Positions 1-9,452 of a stretch of DNA of 64,000 nucleotides are shown here, in pieces. How positions within the stretch are numbered: the first letter of the stretch is position 1; each line of letters opens with the position of its first letter. Below the pieces are notes generated by a model that was not told the DNA's origin, made no database searches, and was given only the letters and a program-made list of their open reading frames with translations. The stretch is taken from contig NZ_BAFT02000044.1 of the NCBI RefSeq assembly GCF_000308475.2, forward strand, positions 1 to 64,000, read 5' to 3'. Source of the DNA: Nocardia brasiliensis NBRC 14402. Its GTDB lineage: Bacteria; Actinomycetota; Actinomycetes; Mycobacteriales; Mycobacteriaceae. Position numbers and translations under genes: made by a program.

Positions 1-1
1 G

Positions 2-637
2 CTCGGCACGGTGACCCTGCTCGGTGCGGGCCTCACCGCGTTCTACATGACGCGGGTGATGCTGATGACGTTCTTCGGCGAACGGCGCTGGAAACCCGAC
101 ACCCATCCGCACGAATCCCCCGCGGTCATGACGGGACCGATGGTGCTGCTGGCCTTCGGCTCGGTCGCCGCCGGCGCACTGTTCGTCTTCGGTTCCGCGC
201 TGCAGAACTGGCTGGAACCGGTGGTGGGCGCGCATCACGGCGAGGCGACCGTCCCGGCGGCCGTCGTCACCGCACTCGCGCTCGTCGTGGTCGCGGCCGG
301 CGTGGGCTTCGCCTACTACCAGTACGCGCAGCGCAGGATTCCCGAGACCGCACCGCAGGCCGTGTCCGCGCTGACCGTCGCGGCCCGCAAGGACCTCTAC
401 GGTGACGCGCTCAACGAGGCCGCTTTCATGCGCCCGGGCGGCTACCTGACCCGCGCGCTGGTCTTCCTCGACAACCGGGGCATCGACGGAATCGTCAACG
501 GCACAGCGGCTTTGATCGGCGGACTGTCCGCACGTATCCGCCGGGTGCAGTCCGGGTTCGTGCGCTCCTATGCGCTTTCCATGTTCACCGGCGCGGCCCT
601 GGTGGCTGCCGCCCTGCTGGCGGTGAGGTTGTGGTGA
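2..637 (+). CDS. nuoL: NADH-quinone oxidoreductase subunit L, C-terminal part
   Basis: The last 211 codons of the NuoL proton-pumping subunit of respiratory complex I; the 5' part lies outside the window. The residues are strongly hydrophobic with several membrane segments, and the segment reading TRVMLMTFFGERRW is typical of the loop before the last helices of NuoL. It is followed with a small overlap by nuoM and then nuoN, the usual order at the 3' end of a nuo operon. The stop codon TGA at 635-637 overlaps the GTG start of nuoM, so translation is probably coupled. Identity is secure from context; nothing can be said about the missing N-terminus. Confidence 0.93.
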   Translation, partial: LGTVTLLGAGLTAFYMTRVMLMTFFGERRWKPDTHPHESPAVMTGPMVLLAFGSVAAGALFVFGSALQNWLEPVVGAHHGEATVPAAVVTALALVVVAAGVGFAYYQYAQRRIPETAPQAVSALTVAARKDLYGDALNEAAFMRPGGYLTRALVFLDNRGIDGIVNGTAALIGGLSARIRRVQSGFVRSYALSMFTGAALVAAALLAVRLW

Positions 638-2250
638 CGAACTTTCCCTGGTTGACCCTCCTGTGGTTGGCGCCCGTACTCGGCGCGGTGGTGGTGCTGG
701 TGCTGCCCGCCGGGCAACGGCTGCTCGCGCGGATCCTCGCGTTGAGTGTGTCGATAGCGGTGCTGATCCTCGCGGTGGTGCTCGCCGTGCGCTTCGATCC
801 CGGTGGGGCGCAATATCAGTTCGTCGAGGACCACGAGTGGATCCCGGCATTCGGCGCGGGCTACACCGTCGGGCTCGACGGGATCGCACTGGTGCTCGTA
901 CTGCTCACCACGGCCCTGGTGCCGCTGCTGATCCTGGCGGGCTGGCGCGACGACCGCGAGGTCGGCAGCGGCCGCCGGGTCGCGCACACCTACGTCGCGC
1001 TCACCCTGCTGGTCGAGGCGATGGTGCTGATTTCCTTTGTCTCGCTGGACATTCTGCTGTTCTACGTGTTCTTCGAGGCGATGCTCATCCCGATGTACTT
1101 CCTGATCGGCGGCTTCGGGCCCCGGTCGGCGGACGCGCAGCTGCGGCAGCAGCGCTCGCGCGCCGCGGTGAAGTTCCTGCTGTACAACCTGTTCGGCGGC
1201 CTGATCATGCTGGCCGCGGTGATCGGGTTGTACGTGGTCACCGCGCGGGACGGGCTCGGCGAGGGCGGCTCGGGCACCTTCGACTTCCGCGTCGTGGTGG
1301 CCGCCGCGAACTCCGGACAGCTCGGCGCGGCGCCGGCGGTGCTCAACGCGCTGTTCCTCGGGTTCATGTTCGCGTTCGCGGTGAAGGCGCCGCTGTGGCC
1401 GCTGCACACCTGGCTGCCCGACGCCGCGGTCGCCGCGACACCGTCGAGTGCGGTGCTGATGATGGCGGTGGTCGACAAGGTCGGCACCTTCGGCATGCTG
1501 CGCTACTGCCTGATGCTGTTCCCCGGCGCCTCGGACACCTATGCGCCACTGGTGATCACGCTCGCGGTGATCGGCATCATCTACGGTGCGCTGCTCGCGA
1601 TCGGCCAGACCGACGTGATGCGGTTGATCGCCTACACCTCGATCTCGCACTTCGGCTTCATCATCCTCGGCATCTTCGCGATGACCAGCCAGGGCCAGAC
1701 CGGGGCGACGCTCTACATGGTCAACCACGGCATCTCCACCGCGGCGCTGTTCCTGATCGCCGGATTCCTGGTGTCGCGCAAGGGCACCCGGCTCATCGCC
1801 GACTTCGGCGGCGTGCAGAAGGTGGCGCCGGTGCTGGCGGGCACGTTCCTCATCGCGGGCCTGGCCACCCTCTCGCTGCCCGGGCTGGCGCCGTTCGTCA
1901 GTGAATTCCTGGTTCTGGTCGGCACCTTCAGCCGCTACCAGTTCGCGGCCGTCGTCGCGACCGGGGCGCTGGTGCTGGCCGCGGTGTACGTGCTCTGGCT
2001 CTACCAGCGGATGATGACCGGGCCGGTCAAGGAGGGCAACGAGCGTCTCTACGACCTGGTGCCGCGCGAACTCGCCGTGGTGGTGCCGCTCATCGCGGCG
2101 CTGCTGTTCCTGGGCGTCTATCCGAAACCGGTGCTGAACTTCATCAATCCCGCGGTGAGCCAGACGTTGACGACCATCGGCAAACACGACCCCGCGCCGA
2201 CCATCCCCGAAGCGGGCAAAGCCGATCAGCCCGGAGGTGCCCACAAATGA
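631..2250 (+). CDS. nuoM: NADH-quinone oxidoreductase subunit M
   Basis: Membrane-embedded antiporter-like subunit of complex I, 539 residues, about the usual length for actinobacterial NuoM. Visible family features are the glutamate-bearing helix FFEAMLIPMYFLIGG (around residue 150) and the lysine segment KAPLWPLHTWLPDA (around residue 250), both part of the proton path. The start is one of two adjacent GTG codons (631 or 634) overlapping the nuoL stop. The 3' end overlaps nuoN by ATGA. It acts with NuoL and NuoN in the membrane arm to couple quinone reduction by NADH to proton export. Confidence 0.96.
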   Translation: MVTNFPWLTLLWLAPVLGAVVVLVLPAGQRLLARILALSVSIAVLILAVVLAVRFDPGGAQYQFVEDHEWIPAFGAGYTVGLDGIALVLVLLTTALVPLLILAGWRDDREVGSGRRVAHTYVALTLLVEAMVLISFVSLDILLFYVFFEAMLIPMYFLIGGFGPRSADAQLRQQRSRAAVKFLLYNLFGGLIMLAAVIGLYVVTARDGLGEGGSGTFDFRVVVAAANSGQLGAAPAVLNALFLGFMFAFAVKAPLWPLHTWLPDAAVAATPSSAVLMMAVVDKVGTFGMLRYCLMLFPGASDTYAPLVITLAVIGIIYGALLAIGQTDVMRLIAYTSISHFGFIILGIFAMTSQGQTGATLYMVNHGISTAALFLIAGFLVSRKGTRLIADFGGVQKVAPVLAGTFLIAGLATLSLPGLAPFVSEFLVLVGTFSRYQFAAVVATGALVLAAVYVLWLYQRMMTGPVKEGNERLYDLVPRELAVVVPLIAALLFLGVYPKPVLNFINPAVSQTLTTIGKHDPAPTIPEAGKADQPGGAHK

Positions 2251-3878
2251 GTCAGCTGACCTCCCACGGAACCTCGCTCGCCGCCGCCATACCGGCGCCG
2301 AGCATCGAGTACGGCTACCTGTCGCCGATGCTGATCGTCTTCGGTGCCGCCTTGCTCAGCGTGCTGGTCGAGGCGTTCGCCGGGCGGCGCTTCCGGTTCG
2401 GCGGACAGGCGCTGCTGAGCCTGGCCGGGCTGATCGTCGCGTTGGTCGCGGTGATCCTGCTGGCCGGCACGAACGCCACCGCCATCGGCGGTGCCGTCGC
2501 GGTCGACGGGGTGACGCTGTTCCTGCAGGGCACCATTCTCGTGGTCGCGATCCTCGGCGTGCTGTTCATGGCCGAGCGCGGTGCCGACCGACCGGCGGCC
2601 CCGGTGCGCAGCGGGCCGGGCACGTGGAGTGCGGCCGCGGCCACCCTCGGGCGGGGCGTGGACGCGTTCACGCCGCAGGCTTCGTCGGTGCCGGGCAGTG
2701 CGAGCGAAAAGGTCGCACTGCGAGCGGGTATCGCGACCACCGAGGTGTTCCCGCTGACCCTGCTCGCGGTCGGCGGCCTGCTGTTGTTCCCGGCCGCCAA
2801 CGACCTGCTCACCATGTTCGTCGCGCTCGAGGTGCTCTCGCTGCCGCTGTATCTGCTCTGCGGGCTCGCCCGGCGCAAGCGGTTGCTCTCCCAGGAAGCG
2901 GCGCTGAAGTACTTCCTGCTCGGCGCGTTCTCCTCGGCGTTCTTCCTCTACGGTGTCGCGCTGCTGTACGGGCAGGCCGGGACCGTGAAACTGGCCGGGA
3001 TCGCCGATGCCATCGCGGCGCACCCGGACAACGCGCTGCTCGCGCTGCTCGGCGTCGCGCTGCTGGCGGTCGGGCTGCTGTTCAAGATCGGCACCGTGCC
3101 GTTCCAGTCCTGGGTGCCCGACGTGTACCAGGGCGCGCCGACACCGGTGACCGCGTTCATGGCCGCCGCGACCAAGATCGCCGCAGTCGGTGCGTTGTTG
3201 CGCGTGCTGCACATCGCGGTGCCCGGGCTGCGCGACGATTGGCGGCCGGTGCTCGGCGCCATCGCCATCGCCACCATGGCAGTCGGTGCGGTCATGGCCA
3301 TCACCCAGACCGACGTGAAACGGATGCTCGCGTATTCGGCTGTCGCCCATGCCGGTTTCATCCTCACCGGGTTGGTCGCGGCCAACACCAAGGGCGTCGC
3401 CGCGGTGCTGTTCTATCTGGTGGCCTACGGTCTCGGCACGCTCGGTGCGTTCGCGCTCGTCAGCCTGGTGCGCGATGCCGCGGGCGAAGAAGCCACCGCG
3501 CTCAGTCAGTGGGCCGGGCTCGGGCGACACTCCCCCTGGCTGGCCAGCGTGTTCGCGCTGTTCCTGCTCTCCTTCGCGGGGCTGCCCCTCACCAGTGGAT
3601 TCGTCAGCAAGTTCGCGGTGTTCGAAGCCGCGGCCGCCGGCGATTCGACCCCGCTGGTGATCGTCGGTGTCATCTGCAGTGCGATCGCCGCGTTCTTCTA
3701 CGTGCGCGTGATCGTCCTGATGTTCTTCACCGACCCGCCCACCGACGCCCCCGTAGTGGTGACGCCGTTCCTGACCACCGCTGTAGTCACCTTCGGCGCC
3801 GGCGCCACCATCATCCTCGGCGTCTTCCCCCAGCTACTCCTGGACCTCGCCGACCGAGCCGCCACCTTCGCCCGCTGA
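2247..3878 (+). CDS. nuoN: NADH-quinone oxidoreductase subunit N
   Basis: Third antiporter-like subunit of complex I, 543 residues, the last gene of the operon. Its ATG overlaps the nuoM stop (ATGA). Family signatures include FVALEVLSLPLYLLCG (conserved glutamate helix), KIGTVPFQSWVPDVYQGAPTP with its lysine, and the ITQTDVKRMLAYSAVAHAGF helix. It is somewhat longer than the roughly 480-residue E. coli protein because of an N-terminal insertion around residues 110-160 that is common in actinobacteria. A strong hairpin directly after the stop ends the operon. Confidence 0.96.
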   Translation: MSQLTSHGTSLAAAIPAPSIEYGYLSPMLIVFGAALLSVLVEAFAGRRFRFGGQALLSLAGLIVALVAVILLAGTNATAIGGAVAVDGVTLFLQGTILVVAILGVLFMAERGADRPAAPVRSGPGTWSAAAATLGRGVDAFTPQASSVPGSASEKVALRAGIATTEVFPLTLLAVGGLLLFPAANDLLTMFVALEVLSLPLYLLCGLARRKRLLSQEAALKYFLLGAFSSAFFLYGVALLYGQAGTVKLAGIADAIAAHPDNALLALLGVALLAVGLLFKIGTVPFQSWVPDVYQGAPTPVTAFMAAATKIAAVGALLRVLHIAVPGLRDDWRPVLGAIAIATMAVGAVMAITQTDVKRMLAYSAVAHAGFILTGLVAANTKGVAAVLFYLVAYGLGTLGAFALVSLVRDAAGEEATALSQWAGLGRHSPWLASVFALFLLSFAGLPLTSGFVSKFAVFEAAAAGDSTPLVIVGVICSAIAAFFYVRVIVLMFFTDPPTDAPVVVTPFLTTAVVTFGAGATIILGVFPQLLLDLADRAATFAR

Positions 3879-3886
3879 TCCCCTAC

Positions 3887-3921
3887 CCGAGCCGCGCACC
3901 TGCACCAGGTGCGCGGCTCGG
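3887..3921 (+). terminator. Intrinsic-type terminator after nuoN
   Basis: Nine bases after the nuoN stop there is a perfect 16-bp stem (arms 3887-3902 and 3906-3921) with a CAC loop, followed by a T-containing tract TCGTCTGTG. No long U-run follows, as is usual for high-GC actinobacterial terminators. It most likely ends the nuo transcript. Confidence 0.85.
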
Positions 3922-3975
3922 TCGTCTGTGCCGAGCCGACTGTCGCGGGGTCGCGCTCAACGGCCGTCGCTGGGA

Positions 3976-4025
3976 CGCCGTAGTATCGGCCGAATTTCGA
4001 CTGGATATGGCGTAGTGGGCTGGTA
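3976..4025 (+). repeat. 50-bp dispersed repeat, copy A
   Basis: A 50-bp block beginning CGCCGTAGTATCGGCCGAAT and ending GCTGGTA. It recurs at 15256-15305 on the same strand and at 16423-16472 on the opposite strand. By hand alignment copy A matches the others at about 43 of 50 positions, while the other two differ at about one position. The centre CCGAA-T-TTCGG and the ends CGCC/GGCG make it an imperfect palindrome, as in REP-like elements. The rest of the 3922-4240 interval shows nothing convincing beyond the ribosome binding site of the next gene. Confidence 0.8.
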
Positions 4026-4240
4026 AGGAACGGTTTTCGTGTTCAGGGTGCAGCCTGTGACGGATCGAGCGATTCGACTCGGGACTCGGCGGGCCACCGA
4101 TCTGGGTGAGATCGTCCACGGTGGGCCTGCGGGATCTGTGTTCCCCAGTTGTTCGTGGTGCGTGACAGGAACGGTTGTGTGTGACACCCTGATTCGCGTG
4201 TCAGCTATGGGCTGGCAATCCGGGGTGGAGGGGGTTTCAG

Positions 4241-6760
4241 GTGAGACATTCATCGGCATCGACGCTTCAGCGGTCTCGGGCGATCCGTCGGGGCTTGGTG
4301 GGGGTAGCGGCAACCGGGCTGACGTTCCTACTGGTGGCCGGTACACAACCTGCCGCCGCGGACCCGACCACGAGCCCGCCACCGATATCGACCACCGCAC
4401 CAACACCGCCCAGTAGTGCCCAGCCGTCGGCTCCGAGTCCGGCCCCCACGACTGCTGCTCCGCCCACTCAGACGACCACACCGGGGCCGACGACGCCTGC
4501 TACCCAGTCATCGTCGCCGACCACGACGACAGCGCCTACGTCACCGCGCACGAGCGCACCCTCCGGTGGCTCCTGCGTTCCCGGATCACGAACGCGGGCA
4601 CCGGAAAAGTGGGAACCCACCGCCGACCCCCAGTCGAGTGTGACGCCGGGACGGATGCGTTCGGACTGCCAAGACATCCCGGGCGGGTTCAGCAAGGAAC
4701 AGGCCGACAAAGCCGAGACGATGGAAGCCGCACTCGCTGTGCGGTCCCGGCAGCGGTCGGCGCTGGCCGCCGAAGGCTGTCAGGTGTATTGGCCGGCACC
4801 GTATGAGGTCTGTGGCGCGATCCGCGACAAATACAACGAACTCGGTGGCCCGAACAGCTTCCTGTTGTTCCCCACCTCGAACGAACTCACCAATCCCGAC
4901 GGCGTGGGGAAACGCTCCACCTTCCAGAACGGGCCGATCTACTGGTCCCCGGCCGGTGGCGCCCATCCGGTGGTCAACCACTTCTTCGCCGCGTGGCAGC
5001 GCAACGGCTGGGAGACCGGGGTCCTCGGATACCCGACCTCAGATGAGGTCGTCAACCCCGACAACGTCGGACGGCGGCAGTACTTCCAGGGCGGCACGAT
5101 CTACTGGAAGCTCAACGAGGCTTACTACGTCGCCGGCGCGATTCGTGACAAGTGGGGCAATACCGGCTGGGAGGGTGGCTGGCTCGGGTACCCGATCAGC
5201 GACGAAAGCAAGACCGCGGACGGGCAGGGCCGGTTCAACCGGTTCGAGAAAGGTGTCGTCTACTGGTCGCCGCAGACCGGAGCACACCCTGTCGCGGGCG
5301 CGATCCTGATCGAGTGGGGCAGCGAACAATACGAAGCAGGGTTGTACGGCTACCCCGTCGGCGACGAACGCGCCCTTGCTGGCAGCCGCCGAGAGCAGGA
5401 CTTTCAGAACGGCAAAATCCGGGTTCCTACACCGGTCAGTGGTGGTAGTGACGCCGATGAGGACGCAGTGCGGCAACAGGGGCTCGGCGGTGGGGACTAC
5501 GCACCGGATGCCGACCACCGTTCCGGTGCGGCTAATCAGCCAGGCGGTACCGGATGGAACCGGTGTGCGCAGCGGCCGACATACCCGACGTCGAACGGCA
5601 GCCTCTACGGATGTGCGGGTCTGGGCTACACCGATACAACCGACCCCAGCACAGTTGGGCCCGGTATCGAATCGTTCGCTGATCCGATCGCCCTCAAGCC
5701 TGGATGCGACCGGGATTATGCAAAGAAGAAGGCCGACGCCTTGGCTGGACGAGAACCCGACGGCCCGTACTGGCAATACGATCGCCTCTATGCTTGCGCG
5801 GTGAACCCGGTCAACGCCGTGATCCACGATGACCGGGGCAAAACGGTCGCCGTCGTGGCCGGCAAGCTCGAACAAGAACTCATCACCAATTACAAACGGA
5901 CCAAGAGTGAGTACCGGGTCCGGTTCGGTGTCGAACAGATCACCGGTGCTGGCTGGACCGTCACCGCGCAAGCCCCGTGCACCGCACCCGTGGCCGGCTG
6001 CCCAGTTACCACCCGTGATGAACTCGTGAACGAGCCGCTGACTCCGGGCGCGAAGGTGTTCGGGTTCTATGAATTCGGTCCCGATTCGCTGGGCCCCAAC
6101 CAGGTGATGACCTTGATCATGGGGTTGAATATGCGTTTCAACTTCCCCGGGGCCACCGAAGAATCCCCGGGCAGCCTCGAACTGCGCAACAATTCGCCCG
6201 AGATTCGTTGCGACAACGATTCCGGTCGGCCGGGTATCTCTGCGGGTCTGCCATCGCAAGGATGCATCTATCCTGACCGTGCCCCAGTGATGGACTTCGC
6301 CTCCGACCCCGAGCTGATATCAATCGCCGACCATGTACGCAAGGCGCAGCAGTCGGGCCTGCCAGGTGCGCCCAGACTGTATTCCAATGGGCCACTGAGC
6401 CGAATGACCGATCTCGATCAACGTGAACGCAACGGCAACAGAGCATGCCCGTCGAATCGTTACTCGACACCGGGGTTCAGCTGCGACGAGTACCCTTTTC
6501 GCTCTACCTATCAGGGTGCAGCTCAACCGCCCAACGTTTTGTTGCCCGCCAACGGCAGGACCTTCCCCGGTTGCCAGATCATTGACCCGCCCCGCGTCGA
6601 CCCTGCGCGCACAGGCCGCGACGGCTACAGCGTGTGTATGGTTCCGACAACACCTGTCGATGCCAACAACAAGCAATCCAATGTCATCGCCCAGTTCTAC
6701 TATGAGAACCGGGTCATGGACCGCGACGAGTTCTACGTTCGAGCGGATTCATCGATGTGA
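4241..6760 (+). CDS. Secreted LGFP-repeat protein with NucA/NucB-type nuclease domain
   Basis: An 839-residue exported protein. A GTG start follows GGAGGGGG. Residues 1-40 form a signal peptide (basic start, hydrophobic run, AAAD cleavage region). A Pro/Thr/Ser-rich linker covers about 40-105. From about 187 to 400 there are four LGFP-type repeats, each with a pattern such as LGYPTSDE and a following YW; such repeats bind the actinobacterial cell wall. The C-terminal part carries CDEYPFRST (about residue 747) followed by FYYENRVMDRDEFYV, the signature of NucA/NucB secreted DNases. The central part is not assigned. The protein is therefore probably a wall-attached or secreted DNase. Nuclease activity is inferred from motifs only. 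Confidence 0.8.
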   Translation: MRHSSASTLQRSRAIRRGLVGVAATGLTFLLVAGTQPAAADPTTSPPPISTTAPTPPSSAQPSAPSPAPTTAAPPTQTTTPGPTTPATQSSSPTTTTAPTSPRTSAPSGGSCVPGSRTRAPEKWEPTADPQSSVTPGRMRSDCQDIPGGFSKEQADKAETMEAALAVRSRQRSALAAEGCQVYWPAPYEVCGAIRDKYNELGGPNSFLLFPTSNELTNPDGVGKRSTFQNGPIYWSPAGGAHPVVNHFFAAWQRNGWETGVLGYPTSDEVVNPDNVGRRQYFQGGTIYWKLNEAYYVAGAIRDKWGNTGWEGGWLGYPISDESKTADGQGRFNRFEKGVVYWSPQTGAHPVAGAILIEWGSEQYEAGLYGYPVGDERALAGSRREQDFQNGKIRVPTPVSGGSDADEDAVRQQGLGGGDYAPDADHRSGAANQPGGTGWNRCAQRPTYPTSNGSLYGCAGLGYTDTTDPSTVGPGIESFADPIALKPGCDRDYAKKKADALAGREPDGPYWQYDRLYACAVNPVNAVIHDDRGKTVAVVAGKLEQELITNYKRTKSEYRVRFGVEQITGAGWTVTAQAPCTAPVAGCPVTTRDELVNEPLTPGAKVFGFYEFGPDSLGPNQVMTLIMGLNMRFNFPGATEESPGSLELRNNSPEIRCDNDSGRPGISAGLPSQGCIYPDRAPVMDFASDPELISIADHVRKAQQSGLPGAPRLYSNGPLSRMTDLDQRERNGNRACPSNRYSTPGFSCDEYPFRSTYQGAAQPPNVLLPANGRTFPGCQIIDPPRVDPARTGRDGYSVCMVPTTPVDANNKQSNVIAQFYYENRVMDRDEFYVRADSSM

Positions 6761-6781
6761 CTCGAGCGAGAGGTATAGCCG

Positions 6782-7324
6782 ATGGTGAGACTTTCCGACG
6801 TGGTCGATTACGACGGCGGGATGATCTATCTACTCGACCACGACCTCGACCAGCAGACGGCAACGATCAGGATGACTGCCGGGCCCCGCCTGCTTCCGGG
6901 GATCGGCGCCCTTGCCATCCGCACTCGGCAACGTCAGGGCAATCTCGCCCGCGTCAGCGTGGAGATGGGTGCCGACCTGTACCCTCCCGAACCGGTCGAC
7001 GCGCAGTTCCTCGAGGAAGCCACCTACAGGACCGAGCGGGGTCGTCAGTATGTCGGCTCGTGCTACTACGAGCACTGCCAAGGACAGCTCGCCGACCCGC
7101 TCACCGGCTCGGGCCCGGCACGAGTGCACGTGCGCCTCTACGAGGTCCCCGGACCGCACGAACCCTACCGGGCGACCGCACCGGGACACGCAGACCGTCT
7201 CATCGACATCGACGAGCACGTGCTGCTGCATATCTGGAACGAACCTCTCGTCGGCAACCAAACACGGAGCACTCGCACACAACTACGCGGCATCATCGCC
7301 GCTGATAGCCCACCGGGGAGCTGA
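6782..7324 (+). CDS. Hypothetical protein, companion of the NucA/NucB protein
   Basis: A 180-residue protein starting 21 bases after the nuclease gene, with GAGAGG ahead of its ATG, so very likely cotranscribed. It has no signal peptide and no membrane segment, and is rich in Asp, Glu and His. I do not recognise a family. In Bacillus, nucA is paired with nin (comJ), a small inhibitor of the nuclease; the tight pairing here suggests an inhibitor or immunity role, but this is inference from position only. Interval 7325-7544 holds no gene that I can support. Confidence 0.65.
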   Translation: MVRLSDVVDYDGGMIYLLDHDLDQQTATIRMTAGPRLLPGIGALAIRTRQRQGNLARVSVEMGADLYPPEPVDAQFLEEATYRTERGRQYVGSCYYEHCQGQLADPLTGSGPARVHVRLYEVPGPHEPYRATAPGHADRLIDIDEHVLLHIWNEPLVGNQTRSTRTQLRGIIAADSPPGS

Positions 7325-7544
7325 CCCACTGTGGTCAGGCGCGGCCACACTACGTGCTGAACTCGTCGCGGACGGCCTTCGCGATCCCGCCACCGCGTAG
7401 TGGTGCATACGGCGGTCGGGGTGTATTAGTGCCTCCACGTGTACCAGTCCTTCGGCGGTGCCTTGGATGAGGCTCTCGATCGCGGTTCTGATTCTCGCGC
7501 AACGTATTCGCGCCGGGATGCCCGCGCTGCGGCAGGTAAGGCTG

Positions 7545-9239
7545 CTACGCGCCGGACTCCGGCTCTCGGCGCAGTTGGAGCAGTAGGTTCCAGGGGACGT
7601 CTGCCATGACGTCGGCTATTCGCGCTGCCGAGTCTTCGGACTCGGGTTGTGGCCGGACACGAACCTCGCCGAGGGCGCCGCGGATGACGGGCAATTCGGC
7701 GAATTCGGCACCGCGGCCGAAGGTGTCGGCCCAGGCCGCTTCCTCGGCGAACGAGGCGTCGCCGGCCAACTCCGCTGCGGCGAGATGTGCGGGTACGGCG
7801 TCGAGTTCGCGCAGTCGGCGCCACTGCTGGCGGTTCGCCACGAGGACGCGCAGATTCGCCAGTTCGGCGACGATCTCTGGATCGGCGGCGTCGATCTCGG
7901 AGATGTCCAGTCGCTGGAGGTTTTTCAGCGCAGCGAGCGGCGCGAGGCGTACCGGATGCTGCGCTCCGGCCAGGTGTACGTCCCACAGCACGGGGTGGCC
8001 CGACAGCGGCTCCAGGTCGAAATGCGGGCCGCTCACCCACAGTGATTCGAGAGGAATATCCTGCGGCACTGCAAGATTCAAGGTTCGAATGCCATCGACC
8101 CGCAGCTGGCGCAGCATCGGCAGTGCGGAGAGTTCGGCGGCGTCGAACGAGTCGCTGCTGCGGAGATCGAGTTTCTGCACGGCAAACTTGTCGGGCAGAT
8201 CATCGATCGTCTCGCCAGGGTCGTGCAGTCGACGAGCGTGGGCGGGTTGCGCTGTGTCGTACAGACTCCCGAAGTTCTCCCGGGCCCGCTGCGACTCGAT
8301 CGACTTCTGCAGTGCCTCGGTTACGGATACGGCCCAGCGCGTGGCCGAATCGTACCCGAGGCCGATCTCGATCAGCTGCCCGCGGCGACCGGTCGGACCG
8401 GGATCCAGGTCGACCCCGTGTGCGTTGCGGTCGCTGGTGCCGATGAACACCCAACCCGCACTACGCGAGACGCGTTGGATCGTGCCGTGCGGCCAGCCTT
8501 CCGACACCACCTGATCGTCAGTGAACAGCGAGTCGTCCCCCACGGATCGACTGTCCGCCGACAACCCCATCACCGTCGGACTGTCGGACAGATGAGTCGC
8601 GGCGACATCGCTGAGCGGCGACAGCCGGGTGATACCGAGCACGCCGCGGTCGTCGTGGTCGTAGCCGACCAGCCGGTACAGGGCCCGCAGGTCTTCCGGC
8701 AACCGCAGGCCGATCCGCGCCTCTGCCGCGGCGATGTCGCCCTCGGCCGCACCTGCGGCCAGTTCGGGTGCCCGCGAGTGGGCCGCGGTGTAGACATCGA
8801 TGTATCCGCGTACCAGCTCACGCACTGTCGCCAGGACCGCCGGGTCGGTAGGCCGGTTGTCGGGCACCGTGTCGACCGCTGCGACCGGTTGCTGACGCCC
8901 CGGATATCGATAGTCGTGGTCGAGGACCAGCCGTCGCGCAGCGTCCCAATAGCGCTCGCTGGAGCCGGGGGTGCACTGGTATTGGAACTCGTAACTGTCG
9001 CCGGACAGGCGGAGCCGCATTTCTACTACGCCGTCCATATCAACACCGAGTTCGGAGCGCACAGCGTGGGCCAGTTCGCGTCGGCCGCTCACCTGGTGCA
9101 CCCGATCGGTGCCGACCACGTACGACGGATCGATTCCGTTGCTCCACTGGCTGTGGTGCATGCGCAATGTCCCACTGGTCGCTCCGGATTCCGCGAACTC
9201 TTGCGCGAGGCGTTCGACCCTATCGGCCAGCTCCGTCAT
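7545..9239 (-). CDS. SMI1/KNR4 (SUKH) domain protein with leucine-rich-repeat-like tail
   Basis: A 564-residue cytosolic protein read convergently toward the nuclease operon. About residues 155-330 match the SMI1/KNR4 pattern: AAEARIGLRLPEDLRALYRL (the entry helix of the fold), then strands ending in WVFIGTSDRNAHGVDLDPG. Residues 345-520 contain leucine-rich-repeat-like stretches such as ALKNLQRLDISEIDA and ELANLRVLVAN. The first 150 residues resemble no family known to me. I chose ATG at 9239 (protein start MTELADRVERL) because the open frame upstream reads as non-coding; CGAGGA precedes it closely. SUKH proteins are often immunity proteins against nuclease toxins. That role is possible here but unproved. 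Confidence 0.75.
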   Translation of the reverse strand: MTELADRVERLAQEFAESGATSGTLRMHHSQWSNGIDPSYVVGTDRVHQVSGRRELAHAVRSELGVDMDGVVEMRLRLSGDSYEFQYQCTPGSSERYWDAARRLVLDHDYRYPGRQQPVAAVDTVPDNRPTDPAVLATVRELVRGYIDVYTAAHSRAPELAAGAAEGDIAAAEARIGLRLPEDLRALYRLVGYDHDDRGVLGITRLSPLSDVAATHLSDSPTVMGLSADSRSVGDDSLFTDDQVVSEGWPHGTIQRVSRSAGWVFIGTSDRNAHGVDLDPGPTGRRGQLIEIGLGYDSATRWAVSVTEALQKSIESQRARENFGSLYDTAQPAHARRLHDPGETIDDLPDKFAVQKLDLRSSDSFDAAELSALPMLRQLRVDGIRTLNLAVPQDIPLESLWVSGPHFDLEPLSGHPVLWDVHLAGAQHPVRLAPLAALKNLQRLDISEIDAADPEIVAELANLRVLVANRQQWRRLRELDAVPAHLAAAELAGDASFAEEAAWADTFGRGAEFAELPVIRGALGEVRVRPQPESEDSAARIADVMADVPWNLLLQLRREPESGA

Positions 9240-9452
9240 GTCCTCGACACTATGCGATGCGCCGGACGAGTTCCCGGCGTTGGGAAAGCCTCGTCCGAGC
9301 GCGCGCAAAGCCTGACCCGCCGCTTCGCTTCCGCCGTCTGAGTCACACGAGGTGTGCGGGCACGAAAGTTGTTGGAATGCACTAGGTGAGCGGGGATCTC
9401 CTGACAAATGCACCAGTGACGTGGGACACGGTGGGTGGCAACGTGACTAACC

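Noticed and set aside
568..2244. Long open frame on the minus strand across nuoM
   Set aside because: Composition is Arg/His/Gln-rich and it is fully antisense to a certain gene; high-GC DNA gives such shadow frames.
2226..3530. Long minus-strand frame across nuoN
   Set aside because: Same reason: antisense shadow of nuoN without protein-like features.
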